Source: Prosthecobacter sp.
GTDB taxonomy: Bacteria; Verrucomicrobiota; Verrucomicrobiia; Verrucomicrobiales; Verrucomicrobiaceae
Direction: 5' to 3'
DNA: 62,417 nucleotides
Assembly (NCBI RefSeq): GCF_014879935.1
Contig: NZ_JACSRD010000226.1
Coordinates: forward strand, 1 to 62,417
In this document: positions 50,067 to 59,639 of the stretch, piece by piece
Position numbering within the stretch: position 1 is the stretch's first letter
Layout of the letters: every line of letters begins with the position of its first letter
The notes under the pieces: model-generated
Told to the model about the DNA's origin: nothing
Database searches by the model: none
What the model saw: only the letters and a program-made list of their open reading frames with translations
Position numbers and translations under genes: made by a program

Positions 50067-52040
50067 TCACGCCGCCTGATTGACACCTGCGGTCTTCAAC
50101 ACAGCAGCGGCGACCTCGCCGGCAGCGACCCGGGTCATGCACTCGTAGTGGCCGAAGGGGCATTCACGCTCGAAGCAGGGGCTGCACGGCACCTTGTGCT
50201 GGATGACGGTGTGGCGCTCGCCCAGCGGGCCGGTTTCGATGGGGCAGGTGGAGCCAAAGATGCTGACGGTCGGAATGCCCAGCGCGGCAGCCAGATGCAT
50301 GGTGCCGGTGTCGTTGGTTAGCAGGAGCTGGCACTGGCGGAGCTTGGCGATCAGCTCCGAAAGCCGTGTTCTGCCGACCAGGTTTTCGTGCGGTGCCTTG
50401 AGCATGGCGGATAGCTTTTCGCCCATGTCTTTCTCGCCTGGAGCACCGAACAACTGCCAGCGGAACTGCGCATGCTGCGCGGAGATTTGATTCACGACCT
50501 CCGCGAAGCGTTCCAGCGGCCAGCGTTTGGCCGGACCATACTCCGCACCGGCACAGACGCCGACACGGATCGTGCCGTCCGTGGAAACCGGCGGCGAACC
50601 GGCATCCCACAAGCCCGGCTGATCGACATCGGCACCGATGCGCCGAGCCAGGAACATGTAAAGATGGGCATGGTGCTTGTTGGGAAAGCCTGCTTTGGGC
50701 TCACGAACGAGGTGTGTCAGCAGCTTGGAGCGGAAAGAGCCTTTGTAGCCAATCCGATGCGGGATGCCAGCCAGCCAGATCTCCAACGTGCTGCGCGTGG
50801 AGTTGGTGCACAGCAACGCCGCGTCAAAATGAACGCCTGCGGCCTTGATACGCTTGGCGACGGCGAAAAGGCCCTCCTTCGCCGGCTTGCCGATGTAACG
50901 GGACACTTCCGGCATGGAAAGCCACAGTTCCTCCAGCTTGTCTGGCCCGAGCACGGTGATCTTGATGTCCGGACGGCCGCTTTTGATCGCCCGCACCATG
51001 GGAAAGGCCATGCAGGCGTCGCCCAGCCAATTTGGGCTGCGGATGAGGAGTTCAAAGGGCTGCAGCCGGCTTTGATCGTAATCGGAGGGGAAGACCACGC
51101 CGCGCTTGTAGCCAGGAAACAAAAAATTGGGATTCGGCGTCTTCCAGCGCTCATGCACCCAGAACCAGCTCTCTGGCTGCTTACGGATGAGGCGCTCGAC
51201 CGTTTGATTGATGTCAGCGGTCATCCCGCTTATGGAAGGCTTGGCTTCGCTCGTGCGGAGAGGACCATCGCACACATAACGCCACCGAGCAGGCCCATCG
51301 TCATAGACCATCATGGGGAGAATCACCGCATTGGTGCGCAGGGCACACAGCGCCACGATGTTCGTGGTGGAGGCCAGACGGTCAAAGAACGGGCTCCACT
51401 GGCCGTGGTAGCCGGCATGTTGATCGACCAGGATGCCGAGCATGCCCATGTCACGAACGTAGCTGATGGGCGCGTTGAATCCCTCCTGGCGGTCGAAGAG
51501 CTTGTAGCCAAGTTTTTCGCGCCGGCGCAGCACCAGGGCATTGAGGTAGGGATTGCGCAACGGCTGGTAGATGCTGGCGGGTTTGTGGCCGAACACGTAG
51601 AGGGACGGCACCTGCGTCATGATCTCCCAACAACTGGCATGCATGATGGGATGCAGCAGCGGCCTTCCGGCATCAAAGGCCTCCTTGAGGTGATGCATGT
51701 TCTCAGCCGTGACCCGCTTTGCCACCTCGGCCTCATCCATCAGCGGCAGCTTGAGGCCGCAAAGGAGGTTGGCGAAGAGGCTTTTGAAGTGCGCACGGGC
51801 CATGCGGCGACGTTCCGCCTCACTTTTCTCCCGGCCGAAGGCGATGCGCAGGTTGTGCAGCGCCAGTTTGCGGTACTTGCCTGCCACGAAGTAAGCCAGC
51901 GTGCCCAGCATGCGTCCGAGCCACCAGACCGCGATGAGCGGGATGCATTTGATCACGCCCTCCACGCACCGGAACAGCGCGTAAACCAGCCACTGCCCGG
52001 CGCGCTTTTGAAAACGTGTGGATTCCGGAGCATCGCCCAT
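50067..52040 (-). CDS. Fusion: lipid A acyltransferase (LpxL-like) with family 9 glycosyltransferase
   Basis: About 657 residues. The N-terminal ~290 residues are an LpxL/HtrB-like acyltransferase: KLALHNLRIAFG, the catalytic HX4E as HASCWE, and GMLGILVDQHAGYHGQWSPFF. The C-terminal ~320 residues are a heptosyltransferase-type GT9: LLIRSPNWLGDACMAFPMVRAI, GVCAGAEYGPAKRWPLERFAEV, LLTNDTGTMHLAAALGIPTVSIFG and a CSPCFERECPFGHYECM cysteine cluster. The fusion would join acylation of lipid A and transfer of core sugar, both at the inner membrane. ATG 52040 is chosen over a TTG at 52058. Confidence 0.9.
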   Translation of the reverse strand: MGDAPESTRFQKRAGQWLVYALFRCVEGVIKCIPLIAVWWLGRMLGTLAYFVAGKYRKLALHNLRIAFGREKSEAERRRMARAHFKSLFANLLCGLKLPLMDEAEVAKRVTAENMHHLKEAFDAGRPLLHPIMHASCWEIMTQVPSLYVFGHKPASIYQPLRNPYLNALVLRRREKLGYKLFDRQEGFNAPISYVRDMGMLGILVDQHAGYHGQWSPFFDRLASTTNIVALCALRTNAVILPMMVYDDGPARWRYVCDGPLRTSEAKPSISGMTADINQTVERLIRKQPESWFWVHERWKTPNPNFLFPGYKRGVVFPSDYDQSRLQPFELLIRSPNWLGDACMAFPMVRAIKSGRPDIKITVLGPDKLEELWLSMPEVSRYIGKPAKEGLFAVAKRIKAAGVHFDAALLCTNSTRSTLEIWLAGIPHRIGYKGSFRSKLLTHLVREPKAGFPNKHHAHLYMFLARRIGADVDQPGLWDAGSPPVSTDGTIRVGVCAGAEYGPAKRWPLERFAEVVNQISAQHAQFRWQLFGAPGEKDMGEKLSAMLKAPHENLVGRTRLSELIAKLRQCQLLLTNDTGTMHLAAALGIPTVSIFGSTCPIETGPLGERHTVIQHKVPCSPCFERECPFGHYECMTRVAAGEVAAAVLKTAGVNQAA

Positions 52041-52117
52041 GGATTGTCTATGCCGCAACGGTTTCCAGCGTGCAACCGTTCATGCGAGATCGCGCCGGAG
52101 TGCCCGTTTTCGTCATC

Positions 52118-53449
52118 ATGAAACTGCTTTTTCTCCTCCTGTCACCGCTGGTGATGATGGTGCATGCCGTGGCATCCACCCCGAATTTCGTCTTCATCAT
52201 GGCCGACGATCTCGGCTGGGCGGACGTGGCTTTCCATGGCGGGAACGCGCCGACGCCGCATCTGGACAAGCTCGCGGCCGAGGGCGTGGAACTGACGCAT
52301 CACTATGTGGCTCCGGTTTGCAGCCCCACGCGCACGGGGCTCATGACCGGCCGCTGCTGGAGCCGTTTTGGCGTGACGACGCCGCAAAACGAGCGGGCTT
52401 TGCCGTGGGACACGGTCACGCTGCCACGGGCGCTGAAAGGCGTGGGCTACGACACCTGCCTGACGGGGAAATGGCACCTGGGCTCCAAACCCGAGTGGGG
52501 TCCGAATCATTTCGGCTTCGATCACAGCTACGGCTCGCTGGCGGGCGGCGTCGGGCCTTGGGACCATCACTACAAGAAGGGGCCGTTCAGCGAGACCTGG
52601 CATCGGAATGAGAAGCTGCTCACCGAAACCGGCCACGTGACCGATCTGATCACCCAGGAGGCCTGTGAATGGCTTGGCGGGCGCGGCGGGAAGCCGTTCT
52701 TCCTCTATGTTCCGTTCACGGCCGTGCATCTGCCACTGAAAGAGCCGGAAGAGTGGCTCACCAAAGTGCCTGCGGGCATCACGGGCGATGTGCCGCGACA
52801 TTACGCGGCCTGCATCATGCATCTGGACGATGCGGTGGGCCGGATCGTTGCCGCGCTTGAGAAAAACGGCCAGCGGGAGAACACGCTGCTCGTTTTTACC
52901 AGCGACAACGGTGCCAGCACGACGGAAAACAACGGCCAGACCTATCCGCAGGACGGTTATCCCACCGGACCTTTGCCCGGAAACAACAAGCCGCTGCGGA
53001 ATGAGAAAGGCAGCGTGTATGAAGGTGGCACCCGCGTGCCGTGCATCGCGAGCTGGCCCGGCACGCTGAAGGCCGGGAAGCACGAGTTCCCCGCACAGAT
53101 CACCGACTGGATGCCGACGTTCTGCGCCCTGGCCGGGTTCAAACCCGAAAAGGATCTCAAATGGGACGGCGTGAACCTGTGGCCGCAACTGGCGGAAGGC
53201 ACCGTGCCACCCACGCGCATGATCTACACGGTGGCCCCGGGCTTCAGGTCCCGAGCCTTGCGCCTGGACCCATGGAAGCTCGTGGAGCACCGCCAGGGCG
53301 ACAAAACGAAGTACGAACTCTATGACATCCTGGCCGATCCCGAGGAAAAGAAGGACCTGGCCGCCGAGAAGGCGAACATCGTCGCCACCATGAAGGAACG
53401 CATGACTGTCAAGGCACGGGCTGACCGCGACGCGGTGGCGAAGGACTGA
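52118..53449 (+). CDS. Secreted sulfatase (arylsulfatase A-like)
   Basis: A 443-residue enzyme with signal peptide (1-20) and the sulfatase core: FVFIMADDLGWADV metal site, CSPTR with Cys68 as formylglycine precursor, GKWHLG with its Lys and His, and FTSDNGAS for further metal ligands. It resembles N-acetylgalactosamine-type sulfatases of PVC bacteria. It diverges from the fusion gene. A strong hairpin follows at 53474-53502. It is not close in sequence to the 1.9-kb sulfatase apart from these motifs. Confidence 0.94.
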   Translation: MKLLFLLLSPLVMMVHAVASTPNFVFIMADDLGWADVAFHGGNAPTPHLDKLAAEGVELTHHYVAPVCSPTRTGLMTGRCWSRFGVTTPQNERALPWDTVTLPRALKGVGYDTCLTGKWHLGSKPEWGPNHFGFDHSYGSLAGGVGPWDHHYKKGPFSETWHRNEKLLTETGHVTDLITQEACEWLGGRGGKPFFLYVPFTAVHLPLKEPEEWLTKVPAGITGDVPRHYAACIMHLDDAVGRIVAALEKNGQRENTLLVFTSDNGASTTENNGQTYPQDGYPTGPLPGNNKPLRNEKGSVYEGGTRVPCIASWPGTLKAGKHEFPAQITDWMPTFCALAGFKPEKDLKWDGVNLWPQLAEGTVPPTRMIYTVAPGFRSRALRLDPWKLVEHRQGDKTKYELYDILADPEEKKDLAAEKANIVATMKERMTVKARADRDAVAKD

Positions 53450-53473
53450 ACAGGACCGAAGCGACGCAAAACA

Positions 53474-53502
53474 AAACGGGCGGCCTGTTCTGCCGCCCGT
53501 TT
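53474..53502. terminator. Bidirectional intrinsic terminator
   Basis: An 11-bp stem (AAACGGGCGGC paired with GCCGCCCGTTT) with a 7-base loop lies between the converging sulfatase and response-regulator genes. The A-rich left side and T-rich right side suit termination in both directions. Confidence 0.85.
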
Positions 53503-53536
53503 CGGGTTTGAGGAGTGATTGGAACGGCGCGGAGGC

Positions 53537-54175
53537 TTATTTCTCCACCCAGCGCACGGCTTCCATGAGGAGCTCGCGTGCGGAGGCGAGACCGAGCTTC
53601 TGGCGGATGTTTGCCTTGTGGGCATCGACCGTCTTGGCGCTGAGGCCGAGTTTTTCGGCAATGCTGTGAGAATCAAAGCCGCGTCCGACCATTTCGAAGA
53701 TTTCGAGCTGGCGGTCGCTGAGCATGCGGGCGGGTTCGCCACGGGAGCCACCGCGAGGGCCGCCACCGGAGACGATGCTGCCGAGCAGGGAAGCGCTGAA
53801 GAAGAAGGAACCGGCGGACACCTGGCGCAGACCCTGAAGCACGCGGGTGCTGGGCTCACCCTTCATGACGTAGCCCATGGCACCGGCACGCAGGCAGCGC
53901 TCGGCGTACACGTTCTCGTCATGCATGGAATAAACCAGGATCTGCATGTTCGGATGGCTGGCCCGCAGCTTTTTGATGAGGTCCACGCCGCTGCGATCCT
54001 TCAAGGTGATGTCGAGCACGACGACATCCGGTTTGAGTTTCGCGATCTGCTGCAATGCCATGTTTGCGTCTTCGGCACTGCCGATGACCTGCATGTCTTC
54101 CTGCTGGTCGATCAGTTTCTTAAGCCCTTCGATAACGATGGGATGGTCGTCGAGAATATAGATTTTGCTTTTCAC
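53537..54175 (-). CDS. NarL/FixJ-family response regulator
   Basis: A 212-residue regulator: receiver with ILDDHPIV, phosphorylated Asp55 (VVVLDITLKDRSG) and Lys in GYVMKGE, then a LuxR-type helix-turn-helix (LSDRQLEIFEMVGRGFDSHSIAEKLGLSAKTVDAHKANI, about 150-190). A Gly/Arg-rich linker separates them. It lies 47 bp after the PAS kinase gene, its likely partner. Targets are unknown. Confidence 0.93.
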   Translation of the reverse strand: MKSKIYILDDHPIVIEGLKKLIDQQEDMQVIGSAEDANMALQQIAKLKPDVVVLDITLKDRSGVDLIKKLRASHPNMQILVYSMHDENVYAERCLRAGAMGYVMKGEPSTRVLQGLRQVSAGSFFFSASLLGSIVSGGGPRGGSRGEPARMLSDRQLEIFEMVGRGFDSHSIAEKLGLSAKTVDAHKANIRQKLGLASARELLMEAVRWVEK

Positions 54176-54222
54176 AGTTCGCCTAGAAGACTCATTTTGA
54201 AAAGAATGTCAAGCCGACGTTC

Positions 54223-56124
54223 CTAAGGAAGCTCCAAAGGAAACCGGCACAGGACCCGGACTCCCTTGTTTTTCACGCCCTCAACCGTGAGCTCCCCGTT
54301 GATCAAATTGGCCCGATGGGCCATGACGCGCAAACCGATGCCGTCCCCTCTTGAAACAGCGCTTTTTGCGGAGAAACCCCGTCCGTTGTCATTGATTTCC
54401 AACACTCCACGATTAGGGGATTGTCGCCGGAGGGTGATGCGAATCTTTGTGGCCCCGCCATGCCGGATGGCATTGCTCGTGGCTTCCTGAGTGATGCGGA
54501 ACAGGTGGATTTCAGCGTCCCGGCTCACCCGGGGCACGGGTTCCTCGATGCGGCACAGGCATTCCCGGCGGAAATTTTCCCGGACCGTCTCCGCAATGAG
54601 ATTCAGGCCTCCGGCAAGGCCGCGATTCTTGACGGCGGCGGAGGACATCCCGTGAGACAAGCGGCGGGTCTCAGCGATGGCCGTTTTCACCAGCTCGTGG
54701 ATGCGGCGGGCGTCCTTTTGGTCCTCGCCATGGAGCTTGGACTCCAGGGCTTCGACCAGCGAGGCGATGCCCGTGAGCGTCTGGCCCACGCCATCGTGCA
54801 GATCGTGGCCGATGCGCACCTGCTCCTGCTCGGCCACGCGGATGACCTCGGTCTCCAGCTTGTGCCGCTCCGTGATATCGACGCCGGTGGCGATGAAGAA
54901 ATCGATGGTGCCATCCGCCTTCGTCACCGGCTGCGTCTCGCTTTGAATGTGCCGTGCCTGGCCGTCGCGGGTGCGGATCGGGATGGTGGCGGTGACTTTT
55001 TCGGCGCCTTTGGTCAGCTCCTGAAACCGCTGGCGGGAAAGGGCGATCTCACCCGCATCCATCACTGGCAGCGCCCACACCGTCTTCCCGCGGACTTCCT
55101 TCGCTCCATAGCCGAACATCTTCTCCGCAGCCGCGTTCATGCGCACGACCCGTCCTTCGGCGGACAGCAGACCGATGGCCACGGGCGAATGATCGAGCAA
55201 CAAGCGGTTCAACTCCGCCTCGCGTCGCAGCTCTTGCTCCGTGGCCTTGCGTTCGGTCACATCGGTCAGCAGCAGCATGCCTTGATGGAAACTGCCCTGC
55301 GCGTCATGCAGACACGTCGCCCCGGCCATCGCCTCCATCTTCCCGCTGTTCCTCCGCTCCAGCGTGATGTCCATGGCTGGCGCAGGCCGCCCGCCGGTCG
55401 TCAGACTGCGCAGCAGCTTGTGCATCTCCGGCCGCGCACCCGGGGCGATCACATCCAGCACTCCCAACCGGAGCAGATGCTTCCTGTCATAACCCAGCAT
55501 GCGGCAGACGGCCGGATTGGCATCCACGATGTGAAACTTGCCGTCGAACACGAGCACGCCGGCCGTGTTGCATTGAAACAGGCCATGATAACGCGCCTGC
55601 GTGGCTCGCAGCTCTCCCTCGGCCGCCACCAGCGGCGTGATGATGTTCACCATGCCCACTTCGGAGATGACGCGGCCGTTTTCATCCCGCTCGAAGGCCC
55701 GCATGTGAGCCAGGATCCATTCGAAATGCCCATCTTTCCGCCGGATGCGCACCCGCACCGTCTGCACCTCGTCGCCCTTGCCTTCCATCATGCGCGTGTG
55801 AGCCCCCGTGAACTCCGGCAGATCGTCGGGATGCACGATGCCGAGCCAGCTCCCTTTGCGCCGTTCCACCTCGCCCTGCTTGTAGCCATAGAGGCCAGGA
55901 AGGTGCTTCTCCCCGAGGACAAAACGCCCCGCGTGATGGTCATAGAGGTAAAACGCCTGCTGCGGCGTGTTCAGCAGCGTCTTGGCCAGCTTCTCCAGCC
56001 GCACCGCTTTTTCCTCCAGCTCATGCAGTTCCTCCAGGCTCATGCCCAGCTCGACACCCCGTTTGCTGCTCCGGGTTTTCGCCGCCGCGCCTTTCTTCTC
56101 TGCTGTGTGGGAAGCCCGCCTCAT
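54223..56124 (-). CDS. PAS-domain sensor histidine kinase (NarX/DegS-type)
   Basis: A 633-residue kinase without clear membrane helices, so probably cytoplasmic. A short coiled coil (about 30-50) is followed by three PAS segments (about 55-170, 180-300, 305-425), the middle containing VFDGKFHIVDANPAVCRMLGYDRKHLL. The HisKA_3 box has the phosphoacceptor His at about 440 in HDLHDGVGQTLTG. ATPase motifs are EATSNAIRHGG, DNGRGF and GDGIGLRVM. It is transcribed just before the NarL-like regulator. Confidence 0.92.
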   Translation of the reverse strand: MRRASHTAEKKGAAAKTRSSKRGVELGMSLEELHELEEKAVRLEKLAKTLLNTPQQAFYLYDHHAGRFVLGEKHLPGLYGYKQGEVERRKGSWLGIVHPDDLPEFTGAHTRMMEGKGDEVQTVRVRIRRKDGHFEWILAHMRAFERDENGRVISEVGMVNIITPLVAAEGELRATQARYHGLFQCNTAGVLVFDGKFHIVDANPAVCRMLGYDRKHLLRLGVLDVIAPGARPEMHKLLRSLTTGGRPAPAMDITLERRNSGKMEAMAGATCLHDAQGSFHQGMLLLTDVTERKATEQELRREAELNRLLLDHSPVAIGLLSAEGRVVRMNAAAEKMFGYGAKEVRGKTVWALPVMDAGEIALSRQRFQELTKGAEKVTATIPIRTRDGQARHIQSETQPVTKADGTIDFFIATGVDITERHKLETEVIRVAEQEQVRIGHDLHDGVGQTLTGIASLVEALESKLHGEDQKDARRIHELVKTAIAETRRLSHGMSSAAVKNRGLAGGLNLIAETVRENFRRECLCRIEEPVPRVSRDAEIHLFRITQEATSNAIRHGGATKIRITLRRQSPNRGVLEINDNGRGFSAKSAVSRGDGIGLRVMAHRANLINGELTVEGVKNKGVRVLCRFPLELP

Positions 56125-56239
56125 GATTGTTTTCCATGAGAAAAGCCGACATCACCCGAAAGAGCGAGCATCATTTTCGCCAGGACACCCCAAGAACACG
56201 TGGCGCCATTCGTGACAGCTTCACCACGCCCTTCCTGCC

Positions 56240-56692
56240 ATGAAACTGAAACACGTCATCCGCCAGCCCACCGACATGCCCGGTTTCCAGATCGCTCCCA
56301 TGATTGATGTCGTCTTCGTCATCATGCTCTTCTTCATGGTGATGGTTGGCAGCGTGAAAGTGGAGCGCGACATCGGGCTGCGGCTGCCAGGACCGCCGCT
56401 GGAAGGTCATGTCACGTTTCCCGACAACGAGGTCACCATCGGCGTCCTCGAAGACGGCACCGTGACCATGAATGACGAGGCTTTCGATTCGCCGGAGGAC
56501 AAGGCGCTGCCGTCGCTCACTCACAATCTTCGTCGCCTCGCAGAATCGTCCGCGCGGCAAAAACAGAACGTGCTCGTGACTGTGCAGGCAGAGCAACTCG
56601 CCAGCTACGAACGCGTCATGGACGTCCTGAACTCGCTGCACAAGGCCCGCCTCACAAACGTGACATTCACCATCGCCGCGTCGTCGTTCTGA
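56240..56692 (+). CDS. ExbD/TolR-family biopolymer transport protein
   Basis: A 150-residue protein with one TM helix (about 19-42) preceded by the family signature FQIAPMIDVVFVIMLFFMV, containing the conserved Asp. A ~105-residue periplasmic domain follows. ExbD works with ExbB and TonB to use the proton gradient for outer-membrane transport, but no ExbB or TonB gene is adjacent. It is followed 44 bp later by the PVC-type dehydrogenase. Confidence 0.9.
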   Translation: MKLKHVIRQPTDMPGFQIAPMIDVVFVIMLFFMVMVGSVKVERDIGLRLPGPPLEGHVTFPDNEVTIGVLEDGTVTMNDEAFDSPEDKALPSLTHNLRRLAESSARQKQNVLVTVQAEQLASYERVMDVLNSLHKARLTNVTFTIAASSF

Positions 56693-56736
56693 GGCCGTCC
56701 AGACAGGCTCACACGCCAGCGCACGTTTGGTTGCGC

Positions 56737-59589
56737 ATGTCCCGCAGCCTCCTGTTTCTGCTGATCACGTCCGCCGCCGTCGCACAAATGGCCAACAAAC
56801 CGCCGGTCCCGATGTGGCTGGAGGGTCCCAAGATCGGCCAGATCACCTACAGCAAGCAGGTCCAGCATCCAGGCAAGCTCCTCAAAGCAGTGCTGCTGAC
56901 CGCTGGCGATGCCACAGTCGAGGTGCTGGTGGACGGGCATCGGATCGCGACGATCCCGCCTTCAGACGTTGCGACCGGCACGGACCTCACCCAGCTACTG
57001 GGCGACGGGCAGCCGCATCTTTTGGGTCTGCGCTCGTCGGCAAAAGGACGCACGGCCGCCTTGCTCGAACTTAACGGCGATCTCGCTGCCGTGCGGTGGA
57101 TCGTGACGGATTCGAGCTGGAAAAACGCGGCAGCCCTGCAGCACACTGACGCCGACCCCGAGAAGAACCCCTTCGATTTGAAGAAAACCTTCGACGCCTA
57201 CAACTCCTGGCAGCTCGCGAAGCCCGGAGCGCAAAACAAAGCAACCGATCCAGCCACACTGACGCTGCTTCCGGGCTTCAAAGCCGAACTCATCCGCTCT
57301 GCCCAGCCCGGAGAAGACTCCTGGGTCTCCATGGCCTTCGATCCTCAGGGACGCATTACCCTGGGCAAAGAGAAGAAGGGCCTGCTGCGCCTCACCATCA
57401 GCGGCAGCGGCGATCAAAAGGTCGAAGTCATCGACGACGAGCTGCTGGAGTGCCGCGGGCTGCTCTACGCGCACGGATCGCTCTTCGCGAATGCCAACAA
57501 CTCCAAGATCCTCGTGCGCATGACCGACAAAGACGGCGACGGCGTCTTCGATGAGCGCAAAGAGCTCATGCGCACCGGCGGCGGAGTCGGTCATGGCCGC
57601 AATCACATCAAACTCGGCCCCGATGGCGACATCTACGTCGCGCACGGCAACAACGTGCTGCTGCCGGAGAACATCGCACCGGATTCGCCGCTGAAAAACT
57701 ACGCCAACGACCAGCTCATCCCAAATCCTTGGGACGGCAGCATGTTCGACGGCAATGTCGAGCTTCCCGCCGGCCACATCCTGCGTGTGAAGCCCGACGG
57801 CAGCAAAATCACGCTCCTCGCCGGCGGCCTGCGCAACCCGCTCGACAGCGCATTCAATCGCGAAGGCGACTTGTTCACCTTCGACGCCGACATGGAACGC
57901 GATGTCGGCACACCGTGGTACATGCCCACGCGGGTGCTGCATGTCGTTCCCGGAGCCGATTTCGGCTGGCGCAGAGGTACGGGCCGTTTCCCCGCGTGGT
58001 ATGCGGACACGTTGCCGAGTGTCATCGACATCGGACTGTCGTCACCGACGGGCATCTACTTCGGATACGGTGCCGACTTCCCGCAGAAGTATCAAGACGC
58101 GCTCTACATCCTCGACTGGAGCTACGGGCGCATTATCGCGGTGCATCTGAAGCCGGCTGGCGCGACTTACACAGCGGAACAGGAGGATTTTGTGACCGGA
58201 AGGCCGCTTAACGTCACCGACGGCTGCATCGGTCCGGATGGCGCGATGTGGTTCACCACCGGCGGACGCGGCACACAGAGCGGGCTGTATCGAGTCGCCT
58301 ACCAGCCCCTCACCCCAACCCTCTCCCCGACGGACAAACAAGACATCGCCGAATCCTCGACGGGGCGAGGGAGCCAGAAATCTCCCTCTCCCCGCCCCTC
58401 GGATGGAAAGAAGAATGATTCTCTTCGGGGAGAGGGCCGGGGTGAGGGGGCAAGCACACGTTTCGAGCTTCACGGCGAACGTCTGAAGCTCGAAAACCGT
58501 CCTGTGGCCGAATGGCGCGAACAAGCGCTGCAAAACGGCCAGATGCACGAACTGCTCGCCCTGGCTCGCGTCGGGGAAAAGGCCGATTTGGAGCCGGTTT
58601 TGGCCGCTGTGATGAAAACAGCGCCGAAACCGACGCTGGACGCGCTTCGGGTCATGGCAGTCGCCATCGCGCGTCATGGCGAACCAGCTCACAAAGACGA
58701 ACTCCTCACCTGGGCTGCCTATCCTGCCGAAGAAACCTTCCTGAACCGCGAACTCTGCCGCCTGCTCGTCTATTTGAAGTCACCCACCGTCATCGAAAAG
58801 ACGATGCCGCTGCTCAAGGCGGCCACGACCTCGGAAGATCTGCTCTTCTACCCGTTCATGCTGCGCTACCTCAAGGATGGATGGACGCTGGAGCAGCGGC
58901 GGGTGGTTTTCGAGGCGCTGAACAAGGCGGAAAAGATGAACGGCGCGTCCACCTTCTTCAAAGCCATCGCCGACACGCGCAGTGAACTGGCGGCAGCCTT
59001 GAAGCCTGCGGAAGCGCTGGAACTTGCCGCTTTGATCAATCCGCCGAAACCGGCGGCGCTGTCCCCGCACGCTCTGCCAGGCCACACCTTCAAGAATTGG
59101 AAGCTGGAGGACCTGGAGCCGCTGCTGGCGAAGATGGATGCGAAGACGCGCAACCGTGACAGCGCCAAGGACGCGTTGATTCGCGCGCAATGCGTGTTCT
59201 GCCATCGCGTGAGCAACGATCCGTCCCTGCCAGCAGGCGTTTTCGGTCCCGATCTTGTGCAGGTTTCCGCACGCTTCGGCCGCAAGGACCTGCTGGATCA
59301 CATTTTGAACCCCTCGAAGTTCATCGACGAGAAATTCCGTCTCGTGACGGTCAAAACGAGCGATGGCAAGACGGTGACAGGCAGCCTGGAGAGCGAGGAC
59401 GACGAACGTGTCGTTCTGAAGCCCAATCCGCTGGCCCAAGAGACCAGCGAGATCGGGAAAGCGATGATTCAGAGCCGCAGTGTCTCTGAAATCTCTTCCA
59501 TGCCCGCTGGCCTGCTCAATTCGCTGAAGGCAGAGCAGATCCTCGACTTGCTGGCGTGGTTTGAAACGATGGCGGCAGGCCTGCGGTGA
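56737..59589 (+). CDS. PVC-type membrane-bound dehydrogenase with cytochrome c domain
   Basis: About 950 residues with signal peptide (1-17). A propeller-type dehydrogenase region (about 170-525) has the PVC pattern: LLPGFKAELIRSAQPGEDSWVSMAFDPQGRI, GRNHIKLGPDGDIYVAHGNN, LPAGHILRVKPDG and PGADFGWRRGTGRFPAWY. A helical region follows (about 570-770). The C-terminal cytochrome domain carries one heme motif CVFCHR (~818) and GPDLVQVSARFGRKDLLDHIL. It should oxidise a sugar or alcohol in the periplasm. A 144-bp palindromic insert (58306-58449) adds 48 residues. ATG 56737 is chosen over a TTG at 56731. Confidence 0.9.
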   Translation: MSRSLLFLLITSAAVAQMANKPPVPMWLEGPKIGQITYSKQVQHPGKLLKAVLLTAGDATVEVLVDGHRIATIPPSDVATGTDLTQLLGDGQPHLLGLRSSAKGRTAALLELNGDLAAVRWIVTDSSWKNAAALQHTDADPEKNPFDLKKTFDAYNSWQLAKPGAQNKATDPATLTLLPGFKAELIRSAQPGEDSWVSMAFDPQGRITLGKEKKGLLRLTISGSGDQKVEVIDDELLECRGLLYAHGSLFANANNSKILVRMTDKDGDGVFDERKELMRTGGGVGHGRNHIKLGPDGDIYVAHGNNVLLPENIAPDSPLKNYANDQLIPNPWDGSMFDGNVELPAGHILRVKPDGSKITLLAGGLRNPLDSAFNREGDLFTFDADMERDVGTPWYMPTRVLHVVPGADFGWRRGTGRFPAWYADTLPSVIDIGLSSPTGIYFGYGADFPQKYQDALYILDWSYGRIIAVHLKPAGATYTAEQEDFVTGRPLNVTDGCIGPDGAMWFTTGGRGTQSGLYRVAYQPLTPTLSPTDKQDIAESSTGRGSQKSPSPRPSDGKKNDSLRGEGRGEGASTRFELHGERLKLENRPVAEWREQALQNGQMHELLALARVGEKADLEPVLAAVMKTAPKPTLDALRVMAVAIARHGEPAHKDELLTWAAYPAEETFLNRELCRLLVYLKSPTVIEKTMPLLKAATTSEDLLFYPFMLRYLKDGWTLEQRRVVFEALNKAEKMNGASTFFKAIADTRSELAAALKPAEALELAALINPPKPAALSPHALPGHTFKNWKLEDLEPLLAKMDAKTRNRDSAKDALIRAQCVFCHRVSNDPSLPAGVFGPDLVQVSARFGRKDLLDHILNPSKFIDEKFRLVTVKTSDGKTVTGSLESEDDERVVLKPNPLAQETSEIGKAMIQSRSVSEISSMPAGLLNSLKAEQILDLLAWFETMAAGLR
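58306..58449. repeat. In-frame palindromic insert (LTPTLSP type) in the dehydrogenase gene
   Basis: The arms at 58306-58330 and 58425-58449 are 25 bp with two mismatches and begin CCCCTCACCCCAACC. An inner stem of GGGCGAGGGA and TCCCTCTCCCCGCCC lies between. The segment is 144 bp, 48 codons, and translates to PLTPTLSP at the left and RGEGRGEG at the right. This matches a palindrome family known in many bacterial genomes. It sits between the propeller and helical regions, where extra residues would be tolerated. Confidence 0.85.
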
Positions 59590-59639
59590 GCGTTGCAGCG
59601 GTTGTGAGAGGGTCGGACAGCGACGCCAAAGCAGCCACG

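Noticed and set aside
54421..56139. A 572-residue plus-strand open frame over the PAS kinase
   Set aside because: It shows no motif and is antisense to a kinase with clear HisKA_3 and ATPase boxes.
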